From assembly GCA_016789265.1 (NCBI GenBank), contig JAEUQK010000025.1, forward strand, positions 1-64,000: a DNA stretch of 64,000 bases. Reading direction: 5' to 3'. Under the pieces are notes generated by a model. It saw nothing but the letters and a program-made list of their open reading frames with translations. It had not been told where the DNA came from and made no database searches. Source of the stretch: Blastocatellia bacterium (GTDB taxonomy: Bacteria; Acidobacteriota; Blastocatellia; Pyrinomonadales; Pyrinomonadaceae). The position numbers were made by a program, and so were the translations under genes. Shown one piece after another: positions 1 to 8,498 of the stretch. Each line of letters opens with the position of its first letter. Within the stretch, counting starts at the first letter, position 1.

Positions 1-136
1 GAAACGCAAATATTCCCTTGTACTGGTCAACTCTGACCCTGCGGCCACGGTTGTTAACCCGGTATCGCGGACTCGATTCAACCGAGGTAAATATCTTCTT
101 GGTCGGGTCCTTCAGGATATATTTTGGGATTCTCAT
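1..136 (-). CDS. partial unknown protein, N-terminal ~45 codons, runs off left edge
   Basis: Reading the minus strand from an ATG at 134-136 gives an open frame to the window edge, starting MRIPKYILKDPTKKIF, with an in-frame TAG a few codons upstream. The peptide is basic (many K and R) and has no signal peptide or membrane segment. I do not recognise the family. It lies directly inside the boundary marked by the displaced tRNA-Thr piece at 311-366, so it is probably the last gene of an integrated element (inference). No clear Shine-Dalgarno sequence precedes it. It could be accessory cargo or a recombination gene; only 45 codons are visible. Confidence 0.5.
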   Translation of the reverse strand, partial: MRIPKYILKDPTKKIFTSVESSPRYRVNNRGRRVRVDQYKGIFAF

Positions 137-181
137 GATGCGGAGCTCTACTTGTTTCTATACGGTTTTTGTTGGGTGCAA

Positions 182-207
182 TTTTGGGTGCAAAACTGCA
201 CCCAAAA
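182..207. repeat. perfect 10-bp hairpin overlapping a direct repeat of TTGGGTGCA
   Basis: TTTTGGGTGC at 182-191 and GCACCCAAAA at 198-207 form a perfect stem with a 6-nt loop. The left arm repeats a unit (TTGGGTGCA) that also occurs at about 172-180, so there are two direct copies and one inverted copy. It lies between the cut-off gene and the tRNA fragment. It could be a terminator for a plus-strand transcript (TCTTTTTG follows) or an arm-type recombinase site near the element end. Confidence 0.45.
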
Positions 208-310
208 CCGTCTTTTTGCGTCTTCGCGTGTCCGCGAGCGTCCTCGGATATTCCTGTAAGTCACATTGTATCAATTATATATAGTTCTAGGTGTTTGTCA
301 ACAAACAACC

Positions 311-367
<57 letters not shown>

Positions 368-374
368 TATTTTC

Positions 375-409
375 GGGCGTTCCAGTGATATTACTGGGAC
401 GCCCGTTTT
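375..409 (+). terminator. rho-independent terminator of the former tRNA-Thr gene
   Basis: GGGCGTTCCAGT (375-386) pairs with ACTGGGACGCCC (393-404) around a 6-nt loop, with a single G-T pair, and is followed by GTTTTG. It begins 8 nt after the tRNA CCA end, where a tRNA terminator belongs. Confidence 0.75.
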
Positions 410-472
410 GCGTGTTCTCGTCACTTACAGTAAAACCGACCTCAAAGGATCGAGGCGGGATCGGACAGGTCT

Positions 473-1489
473 TCAACGGCCTCCGGCGTAGGTATTCCAT
501 TTCTTCTTTTCGAGTATCTGGATGTAGTTGCTACGTTCGTACGCCGTGGGATCCGAAATGAACTGTTGGCTCATGGAACCCTTGAAAGAATCGATCGATT
601 GGAAAGGCATGTCTCTCATATAAAGATCCAGGTCGTTCAGGATATCGCGGATCCACGAGATCCCATTCCTCAGAATCGACGAAGCGACCATCCCGACGTC
701 AGCGCCGGCGAGCAGATATTTGATCAACTCTCTGGCGCCGTGCACGCCAGTAGTTGCTGCAAATGAGACAGGGATTCGGCCGTATAACACCGCGATCCAG
801 AGCAGCGGAAGACGAATCTCCGACGGCACACTTAGATCGAGGTTAGGCAAGACGCTCAATTCTTCGATATCAAAATCCGGCTGATAGAATCGATTGAAAA
901 GCACAAGAGCGTCTGCGCCGGCGAGATGCAGTTGATGGGCAATGTTACCTATTGAAGAAAAATATGGATTGAGTTTGACAGCGATCGGCAAATCTATAGT
1001 TTCGCGGACGATCCTTACGATATCAAGATATCTTTGCTCAACATCAACCGACGTCAGGCGGATATCGGCGGGTATGAAATAGATATTGACCTCAAGTCCG
1101 TCGGCCCCGGCCTGTTCTATTTCACGAGCATATTCGATCCAACCTTCGGGGGTTACGCCATTCAGACTCGCAATGATCGGAATATCGACTCGCTCCTTTG
1201 CCTGTCGGATGATCTCGAGGTACTGTCCCGTCCCAACGTTGAACTCCTCAAGATCGGGAAAGAAATCCGAAGCTTCCGGAAATGCATTCGTAGTTGAACG
1301 AAGTACTTGTTCAACTTGTGCGGTCTCGCGACGTATTTGTTCTTCGAAGAGCGAGAAAAGGACAACTGCACCCGCACCTGCGTCTTCCATTGCAACTATA
1401 TTATCGACTTTCTGTGAAAGCGGATTGGCGGAAACTACCAAAGGTGTCCGAAGGTCCAACCCCATGTACTTTGTATTCAGATCAGACAT
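473..1489 (-). CDS. dihydroorotate dehydrogenase-like flavoprotein
   Basis: About 338 residues with a PyrD-type FMN barrel (MGLDLRTPLVVSANPLS near the start; a NIYF and later VKLNPY segment; ALVLFNRFYQPDFD; a TTGVHGARELIKYLLAGADVGMV phosphate-binding end). The start at 1489 (MSDLNTKY) is chosen because AGGAG sits 7 nt upstream and overlaps the nifJ stop. It is third in the operon behind a GltD-like flavoprotein and nifJ. DHOD-like proteins of this kind often accompany PFOR genes and are not necessarily pyrimidine enzymes; the true substrate is unknown. It might exchange electrons with ferredoxin or NAD(P)H through its neighbours (inference). Confidence 0.85.
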   Translation of the reverse strand: MSDLNTKYMGLDLRTPLVVSANPLSQKVDNIVAMEDAGAGAVVLFSLFEEQIRRETAQVEQVLRSTTNAFPEASDFFPDLEEFNVGTGQYLEIIRQAKERVDIPIIASLNGVTPEGWIEYAREIEQAGADGLEVNIYFIPADIRLTSVDVEQRYLDIVRIVRETIDLPIAVKLNPYFSSIGNIAHQLHLAGADALVLFNRFYQPDFDIEELSVLPNLDLSVPSEIRLPLLWIAVLYGRIPVSFAATTGVHGARELIKYLLAGADVGMVASSILRNGISWIRDILNDLDLYMRDMPFQSIDSFKGSMSQQFISDPTAYERSNYIQILEKKKWNTYAGGR

Positions 1490-1499
1490 TTTGCGGCTC

Positions 1500-4400
1500 C
1501 TATAGTACGGGTTGAAAAGAACTGGCTCCGAATCCTGCCATTTCTTCGTAGGTCTTCCAGCGAAGATCAACGATCTCTTGCGCCAGTTTCATCAGTTTTT
1601 CGGCCTCTTCCGGTTGGGTTTGTGTCAATACCTTGTAGCGCAGTTCATTGTAGGCATACTTCCTTAACGGAATGGTCGGTCTTGGCGAATCAAGTACAAA
1701 TGGATTTTGCCCATTCTTTCGCAGGACCGGGTTGTAGCGGATGAGTGGAAAATAACCGCTTGCAACAGCCATTGCCTGTTGATCCAGTCCCTTGTTCATG
1801 TCGATCCCGTGAGCGATACAGTGGCTGTAGGCCAACACCAATGACGGGCCGTTATAGGCCTCGGCCTCGCGAAGCGCGAGCAACGTTTGTTGAGGGTTGG
1901 CTCCCATTGCAATTTGGGCCACGTAAACATTTCCGTATGAGATCGCCTGCAACGCAAGATCTTTCTTGCCTACACGTTTTCCTGCTGCGGCGAATTTCGC
2001 TGACGCAGCAGTCGGTGTGGCTTTTGACATCTGGCCACCGGTATTCGAGTACACTTCCGTATCAAGGACAAGTACGTTTATGTTCTTTCCGGTTGCAAGG
2101 GCATGGTCAAGGCCGCCCGCACCAATGTCATATGCCCATCCGTCTCCGCCGATCAGCCAAATACTGCGCCGTACCAGATTGTCGGCAAGCGATAGAAGAT
2201 GCTTGGCAGCTGAGCTCTCGAGTCCGTTCAATTTCGCCTTGAGTTCGGCGACCCGATTCCGTTGTGCATTGATCTGGCTTTCGAAAAGTTGCGGTGAATT
2301 GACGATCTCGTCAACAAGCTGAACGCCAACATCTTCTTTTAATTGCTCGAGCAGTTGGTGGGCGGTATTCAAGTGTTTATCCGCCGTCATCCGCATACCA
2401 AGCCCAAACTCCGCATTGTCCTCGAACAGCGAATTCGACCATGCGGGCCCTTGCCCTTTCGAATTCTTTGTCCATGGTGTCGTTGGAAGATTTCCTCCGT
2501 ATATCGACGAGCAGCCGGTAGCGTTCGCAACCAAAAGACGATCTCCAAACAATTGGGTGAGCACTTTGATGTAAGGTGTCTCGCCGCAGCCTGCACAGGC
2601 GCCTGAGAATTCGAAATACGGTTCAAGAAACTGCACACCATGAACGGTAGAGAAATTTACATCGGTCTTTGGATTCTGCGGAAGACGCTCAAAGAAGGAA
2701 ATATTTGCTCTTTCGGGGCTAAGATCCTCCGGTTTATCAGCAAGATTTATCGCACGCTCATGCGTGATTCGATCTTCGACAGGACAGACTTCGTAACAGA
2801 GGTTACAGCCTGTGCAATCCTCGAGATAGACCTGAAGCGAGAATTTCGTTTCTGGGAATCCACGCGCGTTGATCGGAGCAGACTTGAACCCGTTTGGAGC
2901 GTCGGCGAGTTTTTCAAAATGGTAAAACTTCGACCGAATAACGCTATGGGGACAAACAAAGCTGCAGTTGCCGCACTGTATGCAGGACTCAGGCTCCCAC
3001 ACAGCGACACGGCTCGAGACGTTTCGTTTTTCCCACTTGGAGGTTCCGCTTGGGTAGGTGCCGTCGACGGGAAACGCACTCACCGGAATACTGTCGCCGA
3101 GTCCGGCGATCATCTTCTGAGTGACTGACCGGACGAACTCTGGGGCATTTTCTGGAATTCCCTTCGGCTGGCCATTTGTAGCCGTCATTGATTGGGGGAT
3201 CTGAACCTCAAACAAATTTTCAAGTGTCCGATCGACAGCCTCGAAGTTCTTTTCAACTACTGACCGGCCTTTCTTTATATATGTCTTCTCGATCGCCTTT
3301 TTGATCTGAGCGATCGCCTCATCTGGTGGCAACACCCCTGACAGTTTAAAGAAACAGGTCTGCATAATAGTGTTAATACGTCCCGCCATCCCAGTTTTTT
3401 GGGCGACGTCATCAGCGTCTATCACAAACAATTTGATGTTCTTGTCCATGATCGATCTTTGTACTGATAACGGCATTTGGTCCCAGACAATATCGGCACT
3501 GTACGGACTGTTTAAAAGGAATGTCGCACCCGGTTTAGCCATCGTTAACATTTCCTCTTTCTCAAGAAAATTGAATTGATGACACGCAACAAAATCGGCA
3601 GCCGTGATCAGGTATGGAGCTTTGATGGGTTTCTTTCCAAAACGAAGATGCGATACCGTTTTTGCCCCTGATTTCTTCGAGTCGTACACGAAATAGCCTT
3701 GAGCGAAGAGGTCCGTATTCTCACCGATTATCTTGATACTATTCTTGTTCGCACCAACGGTCCCGTCAGCTCCTAGGCCAAAGAACAGGGCTTGGGTCCA
3801 GCCGGATTCATCCAGCGCGAATGTGTCGTCGACTGGAATGCTTGTGTGGCTGACATCGTCGATGATGCCAACCGTAAAATGGTTCTTCGGCCTATCGATG
3901 GATAGGTTATCAAACACAGCTTTCACCATCGCTGGTGTGAATTCCTTGGACGACAGTCCATAACGGCCTCCCACGATCATCGGCATCGACGAAATCCGTT
4001 TAACCGATACGGCCTCCGACAGCGTTATCATGACGTCCTGATAAAGTGGTTCCCCTGTAGCTCCGGATTCCTTTGTCCTATCGAGAACTGCGAGGCCCTT
4101 TGTCGTCGTTGGAAGTGCGGATAAGAAGTCTTCAGCGGGAAATGGTCGGTAGAGGGTAATTTGGAGCACTCCCGATTTCTCGCCATTCTCCGAGAGAAAC
4201 GTGGCCGTCTCCGCAGCGGTTTCGACGCCAGATCCCACTATCACGATTACGCGTTCCGCGTCAGGTGCACCGAAGTACCGGACGGGCGAATACTCCCTCC
4301 CTGTAAGATCATGGAATTTCCGCATTTCCTCTCTTAATATCGACGGCACCGCAGCGTAAAAGTTGTTTACCGTTTCACGTCCTTGGAAATATACGTCAGG

Positions 4401-5072
4401 GTTTTGTGCGGTTCCGCGGATAAAGGGGTTGTCAGGATTGAGTCCGCGGCGGCGATGTTCGAATACAAGCTTATCGTCGATCATTGCGCGGATCTGTTCG
4501 TCTGACAGAAACTCGATCTTGTTCACTTCGTGCGACGTTCGGAAACCGTCGAAGAAATGAATGAACGGAACCCGTGATCTTAGCGACGCGGCTTGAGCGA
4601 TCAGAGCCAAGTCGTGGGCTTCCTGTACCGACGACGATGCAAGCAAGGCAAACCCAGTCGTTCTCGCAGCCATCACATCCTGATGATCTCCAAAGATCGA
4701 AAGCGCTTGTGCCGCCAGTGATCGTGCGGCTACGTGAAAGACTGCGGGCGTTAGCTCGCCGGCGATCTTATACATATTCGGCAGCATCAACATAAGTCCC
4801 TGCGACGCGGTAAAGGTCGTCGTGAGAGATCCCGTCTGTAGGGCTCCATGAACAGTTCCGGCCGCGCCGCCTTCACTCTGCATCTCAATGACCTCAGGGA
4901 CGTTTCCCCATATGTTCTTTATTTTTTTTGCCGACCATTCGTCAGCGAATTCGGCCATAGTGGATGAAGGGGTGATCGGATAGATCGCACATACTTCGTT
5001 GACGCGGTACGCGACGTAAACCGCAGCCTCGTTCCCGTCAAGAGTGACAACTTGTTTCGTGTTGGATTTCAT
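1500..5072 (-). CDS. nifJ: pyruvate:ferredoxin (flavodoxin) oxidoreductase
   Basis: A 1190-residue single-chain PFOR, the usual length. Domain order: pyruvate-binding domain with YPITPSSTMAEF near residue 31; a middle transketolase C-like and gamma domain; a ferredoxin-like domain with CIQCGNCSFVCP and CTGCNLCYEVCP (about residues 690-760); a C-terminal TPP domain with CAGCGETPY, GGDGWAYDIGAGG and LDTEVYSNTGGQMSKATP. It oxidises pyruvate to acetyl-CoA and CO2 with reduction of ferredoxin in the cytoplasm. Its ATG overlaps the upstream stop by one base (TAATG), indicating translational coupling with the GltD-like flavoprotein. It implies anaerobic or microaerobic central metabolism. Confidence 0.96.
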   Translation of the reverse strand: MKSNTKQVVTLDGNEAAVYVAYRVNEVCAIYPITPSSTMAEFADEWSAKKIKNIWGNVPEVIEMQSEGGAAGTVHGALQTGSLTTTFTASQGLMLMLPNMYKIAGELTPAVFHVAARSLAAQALSIFGDHQDVMAARTTGFALLASSSVQEAHDLALIAQAASLRSRVPFIHFFDGFRTSHEVNKIEFLSDEQIRAMIDDKLVFEHRRRGLNPDNPFIRGTAQNPDVYFQGRETVNNFYAAVPSILREEMRKFHDLTGREYSPVRYFGAPDAERVIVIVGSGVETAAETATFLSENGEKSGVLQITLYRPFPAEDFLSALPTTTKGLAVLDRTKESGATGEPLYQDVMITLSEAVSVKRISSMPMIVGGRYGLSSKEFTPAMVKAVFDNLSIDRPKNHFTVGIIDDVSHTSIPVDDTFALDESGWTQALFFGLGADGTVGANKNSIKIIGENTDLFAQGYFVYDSKKSGAKTVSHLRFGKKPIKAPYLITAADFVACHQFNFLEKEEMLTMAKPGATFLLNSPYSADIVWDQMPLSVQRSIMDKNIKLFVIDADDVAQKTGMAGRINTIMQTCFFKLSGVLPPDEAIAQIKKAIEKTYIKKGRSVVEKNFEAVDRTLENLFEVQIPQSMTATNGQPKGIPENAPEFVRSVTQKMIAGLGDSIPVSAFPVDGTYPSGTSKWEKRNVSSRVAVWEPESCIQCGNCSFVCPHSVIRSKFYHFEKLADAPNGFKSAPINARGFPETKFSLQVYLEDCTGCNLCYEVCPVEDRITHERAINLADKPEDLSPERANISFFERLPQNPKTDVNFSTVHGVQFLEPYFEFSGACAGCGETPYIKVLTQLFGDRLLVANATGCSSIYGGNLPTTPWTKNSKGQGPAWSNSLFEDNAEFGLGMRMTADKHLNTAHQLLEQLKEDVGVQLVDEIVNSPQLFESQINAQRNRVAELKAKLNGLESSAAKHLLSLADNLVRRSIWLIGGDGWAYDIGAGGLDHALATGKNINVLVLDTEVYSNTGGQMSKATPTAASAKFAAAGKRVGKKDLALQAISYGNVYVAQIAMGANPQQTLLALREAEAYNGPSLVLAYSHCIAHGIDMNKGLDQQAMAVASGYFPLIRYNPVLRKNGQNPFVLDSPRPTIPLRKYAYNELRYKVLTQTQPEEAEKLMKLAQEIVDLRWKTYEEMAGFGASSFQPVL

Positions 5073-6712
5073 TATATTGCCACCTCCGGTTCAGCGACCA
5101 TGTCAATCGCGTGACAAGGGCACTGCTCATAGCAAACGCCGCAGCCTGTGCAAAGGTTGTAATTGAATTTATATCGTTTGCCGGGCCCAAGCTTAGTGAT
5201 CGCGTTTTCGGGACAGGCACCAAAGCAGCCATCGCACTCGAAACAATTACCGCAGGACAGACATCGCTGCGCTTCAAACGTCGCTTCTTCCACGCCTAGA
5301 CCTGCCACTATTTCTTCAAACCCCGAAATGGCAATATCCGGGTCTATGTGCGGCTGTTGTCTCACCTCTGCTTCCGTTCGGAACCAAACGTGAAGTTGGT
5401 CGGCCAATACGATGGGGTTGCTGACCGGCTTGGCATAGGTGGATTCTCTGAGCCACGCGTCTATGTTCCTCGCCGCCTTTTTCCCATGTCCGGTCGCGAT
5501 CGTAACTGTCCGTTCGCTTGGAACCATATCGCCGCCCGCAAAGATACCGGCATGGCCCGTCATCATTCGTGAATCGACAATTACCGTTCCGTCATCTTTG
5601 AATCTGATGCCCTCGATCTCCTTTAGAAACTCGGTTTCTGTGTCCTGCCCCAGTGCGAGGATCACCGAATCTGCTTCAAGCGTTTCAAATTTCCCGGTTG
5701 GCACGGGCCGCCCGTCTTTGATCTCCATCTGTTCGACGGTGATCGAACTTGAGTCGAGATTTTTTATTGTCCGCAGCCAATGGATCTTGACACCTTCGCT
5801 TAAGGCCTCATCTGCCTCGAAGTCATGGGCCGGCATATGTTCGCGGTCGCGACGATAGATTATCAATGCTTCTTCCGCACCTAGCCTCTTTGCGGTCCGA
5901 GCAGCGTCCATTGCGGTATTACCTCCGCCGTAGATGGCCACCCGTCTGCCAATCTGTGGCGTGTGCCCTAGCTCAACGTCTTTTAAGAAGCTAACGGCAT
6001 CCAAGATCTTGCTCGCGTCTCGTGCGGGAATCTCGGTCTTTTTTCCAATGTGAGCGCCAATGGCAATAAAAACAGCGTCAAAACCGCCGTCCGATCTCTC
6101 AATCAGTATGTCGTCAACCTTGTGGTTGAGTTTGATCGTTACGCCCATTTCGCATATCCGATCGATCTCTGCCTTAAGGATGTGACGCGGAAGTCGATAT
6201 GCTGGAATCCCGAAATTCATCATTCCTCCAGCGATCGGTCCGGCCTCGAGGATCGTCACATCGTGTCCAAGCCGGGCAAGGTGATAGGCGGCCGATAATC
6301 CACTCGGGCCCGCACCAATGATCAAAACACGTTTACCACTCTTTTCCCCTGGTTTTGGAAATTGCCATCCTTCTTGGATCGCCAGGTCGCCTAAAAACCT
6401 CTCAATTGAGTGAATGCTGACCGCACTGTCGATCGATGCGCGGTTACACGCCCCTTCACAGGGGTGATAGCAAACCCGGCCGTGCACCGCGGGAAGTGGG
6501 TTTTGCTCAGACAGCTTTTCCCATGCATCCTTAAAATCTCCGCTTTGTGCCAAAGAAAGCCATGCCTGAATGTCTTCGCCTGCCGGACACGCGTTGTTGC
6601 AAGGCGGTAAGAAGTCAACGTAAACCGGCCGATTTGCCAGGATGGGCCCGGTTCCCGAAGGGTGGTCTCTTAAGTCTGCTATTCCTGTGACATCTGTTAG
6701 GAAAGTGGTCAT
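5072..6712 (-). CDS. GltD-like FAD/NAD(P) oxidoreductase with 4Fe-4S domains at both ends
   Basis: 546 residues. N-terminal Fer4_20 motifs (CNNACPAGEDIQAWL, CYHPCEGACNR), then an FAD Rossmann motif GAGPSGLSAAYHLARLG, an NAD(P) motif YGGGNTAMDAARTAKRLGA, the GIFAGGD flavin signature, and a C-terminal ferredoxin domain with CLSCGNCFECDGCFGACP and CTGCGVCYEQCP. This resembles the glutamate synthase small subunit with an extra ferredoxin tail. No glutamate synthase large subunit is present. Coupling to nifJ (overlapping stop and start) suggests it passes electrons between ferredoxin and NAD(P)H. An AGAGAGG ribosome-binding site precedes the ATG. First gene of the operon. Confidence 0.9.
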   Translation of the reverse strand: MTTFLTDVTGIADLRDHPSGTGPILANRPVYVDFLPPCNNACPAGEDIQAWLSLAQSGDFKDAWEKLSEQNPLPAVHGRVCYHPCEGACNRASIDSAVSIHSIERFLGDLAIQEGWQFPKPGEKSGKRVLIIGAGPSGLSAAYHLARLGHDVTILEAGPIAGGMMNFGIPAYRLPRHILKAEIDRICEMGVTIKLNHKVDDILIERSDGGFDAVFIAIGAHIGKKTEIPARDASKILDAVSFLKDVELGHTPQIGRRVAIYGGGNTAMDAARTAKRLGAEEALIIYRRDREHMPAHDFEADEALSEGVKIHWLRTIKNLDSSSITVEQMEIKDGRPVPTGKFETLEADSVILALGQDTETEFLKEIEGIRFKDDGTVIVDSRMMTGHAGIFAGGDMVPSERTVTIATGHGKKAARNIDAWLRESTYAKPVSNPIVLADQLHVWFRTEAEVRQQPHIDPDIAISGFEEIVAGLGVEEATFEAQRCLSCGNCFECDGCFGACPENAITKLGPGKRYKFNYNLCTGCGVCYEQCPCHAIDMVAEPEVAI

Positions 6713-7090
6713 TTATGATCTACCTCTCTTATCGGCCATATTTGGACAACGCCTTTAGTGTGCAACCCACGTGCCGCAACTAAATGAAGTCTGCTCCAAG
6801 CAAATCGATGAACGATGAAGGAAATCGGCTTCTCGAACGCGACATAGTGTCAGCCTTTGAAATACAAGTTATAAGGGTTGGAATTGGCATACCAAAAATC
6901 GCCATATATATCTCTTGGTCTTTCGGCCCCAACGCCAGCCGCATCGTTCGAATTGGCGCGAAGAATCCCACGCCGTGGTCGAAATTCACGAGTTTTTTTC
7001 AACGAGCAGACAATACCTTTTCAAGGATCGCTCAATAAATATTGAGGTTTTCCAGAGGCACAGCTCTTGCCGAAGTGAAAGTCAGTATTT
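6713..7090. other. divergent intergenic region, no supported gene
   Basis: About 380 bp between the minus-strand PFOR operon and the plus-strand LDH-like gene, so it must hold two divergent promoters. A TATATA box around 6903-6910 is visible, but I cannot fix a -35. The only open frame (6784-7038) has a random-looking composition and no ribosome-binding site. Confidence 0.5.
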
Positions 7091-7105
7091 GTGACGATGA
7101 TCACC
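7090..7105. promoter_or_regulatory. near-consensus CRP-type palindrome at the start of the LDH-like gene
   Basis: TGTGACGATGATCACC matches TGTGA-N6-TCACA at 9 of 10 fixed positions. It overlaps the GTG/ATG start region of the LDH-like gene. No -10 box sits at the class II distance, so it could be a repressor-type site, could imply a later translation start (ATG 7118), or could be chance. Confidence 0.3.
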
Positions 7106-8002
7106 AAACTAAGCCCAATGGAAACCGAATCGCAAAAAAGCAGGAAAGTAGCCCTTATTGGCCTTGCTCAAATAGGTGCGATCGATGTTTATTCTCTTCT
7201 CGTTGCCGGGCGAATCGGCGAGGTCGTTCTGGTTGGAAAAGAAGCTAGAAAACTGATCTCGGACCTCAATGGACTCCGATCATCGGTTCCGTTGGCGTCG
7301 CCAGCCAGGGTTTGGAAGGGCGAGATACCCGATTGCGCTGACGCAGCAGTCGCAGTGCTGTCGCTGACTGACGAATCTGAAGTGAGTTCCTCAGTTTCAC
7401 ATCGTACCATGGATGCCTCGTCAAGAATGCGATCCCTGGTAGGACGGCTAAGAGACGCCGGTTTCAAGGGAGTTTTATTGGTAACCCGAAAGCCGGTTGA
7501 ACTTCTGACAGCAGTGGCCTTGGAAGAATCCGGCTTTTCGCGTGGCCGGGTATTCGGATTGGGATGGATGCCTGAGGCATCCGTAGGCAACGTTGAAGGC
7601 ATTAGATCAACCGATTCTGAACGGTTCCATTCTGATAACGGAAAAACCTCGTCTGCATGGTGTACCGCGGTCGGGTCTGAGGTTTCCAACGTGGACATAT
7701 GTACTGCTGACTGTCCTTATTTCGACACACTTTTGTCGAATCCTGGATTAATACAAGTTGACCATCGTTTGAATCATGAAGACTCGCCGGAAAAACTTGC
7801 TGCTTGCGTTACACAGATCTGTGAAGCAGTGATCGACGACCTCAACTTCGTTATGCCGATCATTACGGTCGATACCGGGACGGCAAGCCTGAAGCCGTGT
7901 GTCGTGGGAAAGGACGGAGTAAAACAAGAGCTGAAAATACAAAATTCTAATGGATTACAAAGGCGGAGATCCACTCAAAAGACCGCCGGAAACGGGGTGT
8001 GA
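7091..8002 (+). CDS. lactate/malate-dehydrogenase-fold protein lacking catalytic residues
   Basis: 303 residues aligning by eye with L-lactate dehydrogenases: KVALIGLAQIGAIDVYSLL (NAD loop, normally GxGxxG, here GLAQIG), PDCADAAVAVLSL, VTRKPVELLTAVALEESG and RGRVFGLG. Expected active-site motifs are absent: the LDSxRFR arginine segment reads WMPEASVGNVEGI, and the GEHGDS histidine segment reads SDNGKTSSA. The NPVD asparagine is RKPVE. Catalysis of lactate oxidation is therefore unlikely; an NAD(H)-sensing or regulatory role is possible (inference). The start is uncertain (GTG 7091, ATG 7097 or ATG 7118). It abuts the UspA gene and the Crp/Fnr gene, suggesting one transcription unit. Confidence 0.65.
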   Translation: MTMITKLSPMETESQKSRKVALIGLAQIGAIDVYSLLVAGRIGEVVLVGKEARKLISDLNGLRSSVPLASPARVWKGEIPDCADAAVAVLSLTDESEVSSSVSHRTMDASSRMRSLVGRLRDAGFKGVLLVTRKPVELLTAVALEESGFSRGRVFGLGWMPEASVGNVEGIRSTDSERFHSDNGKTSSAWCTAVGSEVSNVDICTADCPYFDTLLSNPGLIQVDHRLNHEDSPEKLAACVTQICEAVIDDLNFVMPIITVDTGTASLKPCVVGKDGVKQELKIQNSNGLQRRRSTQKTAGNGV

Positions 8003-8003
8003 G

Positions 8004-8498
8004 ATGAAAGTGATCATAGCGATCGATGGGTCGGAATACAGCGATGCTGCAATTCGCTTGTACCGTGACGATTTCGGAAAACCCGAAGACCACGTTCGGA
8101 TCGTCTCCGTTGTTGTGCCATTGGATCACGTTGTCGGGGCGCCATTTGGAGTTGTGGAAGATTTTTATTCAGAATATATTAGTGACGCAAGGAAAAATGC
8201 AGACGCGTGGCTCAAAAACGCCCGATCGATCCTTTGTGAAGGATCCAGGAAATTCGAAAATGTCGAGACGGAGATCCTGATCGGGTCTGTGGCGCAGGCC
8301 GTCGTGGAAACGGCAGCTAATTGGCAGGCTGGACTTATCGTTGTAGGTTCGCACGGTCGTGGTTTTTGGAAACGTGTCTATCTTGGCTCTGTGTCGAGCT
8401 CCATCGTCCATAATGCACCTTGTTCAGTTCTGATAGCCCGATCCCCGGAACGAACAACGTCTCTTGAAGGAGATTATAATGACACCGCATCATCTTAG
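8004..8498 (+). CDS. universal stress protein, UspA family
   Basis: About 164 residues, one Usp domain: MKVIIAIDGSEYSDAA at the start and the ATP-binding signature VGSHGRGFWKRVYLGSVS (G-2X-G-9X-G-S) followed by APCSVLIAR. The ATG at 8004 lies one base after the LDH-like stop, so the two are coupled. The signature predicts nucleotide binding. The position between an NAD-fold protein and a Crp/Fnr regulator fits a role in redox or energy stress, but no target can be named. The 3' end overlaps the next start by 20 nt. Confidence 0.9.
   Translation: MKVIIAIDGSEYSDAAIRLYRDDFGKPEDHVRIVSVVVPLDHVVGAPFGVVEDFYSEYISDARKNADAWLKNARSILCEGSRKFENVETEILIGSVAQAVVETAANWQAGLIVVGSHGRGFWKRVYLGSVSSSIVHNAPCSVLIARSPERTTSLEGDYNDTASS

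Noticed and set aside
1086..1505. 139-codon plus-strand frame opposite the DHOD-like gene
   Set aside because: Antisense shadow of a strongly conserved coding frame; Ser/Arg-rich composition typical of reverse-strand translation.
6784..7038. 84-codon plus-strand frame in the intergenic region before the LDH-like gene
   Set aside because: No ribosome-binding site, low-complexity random composition, and it fills a region that must hold divergent promoters.
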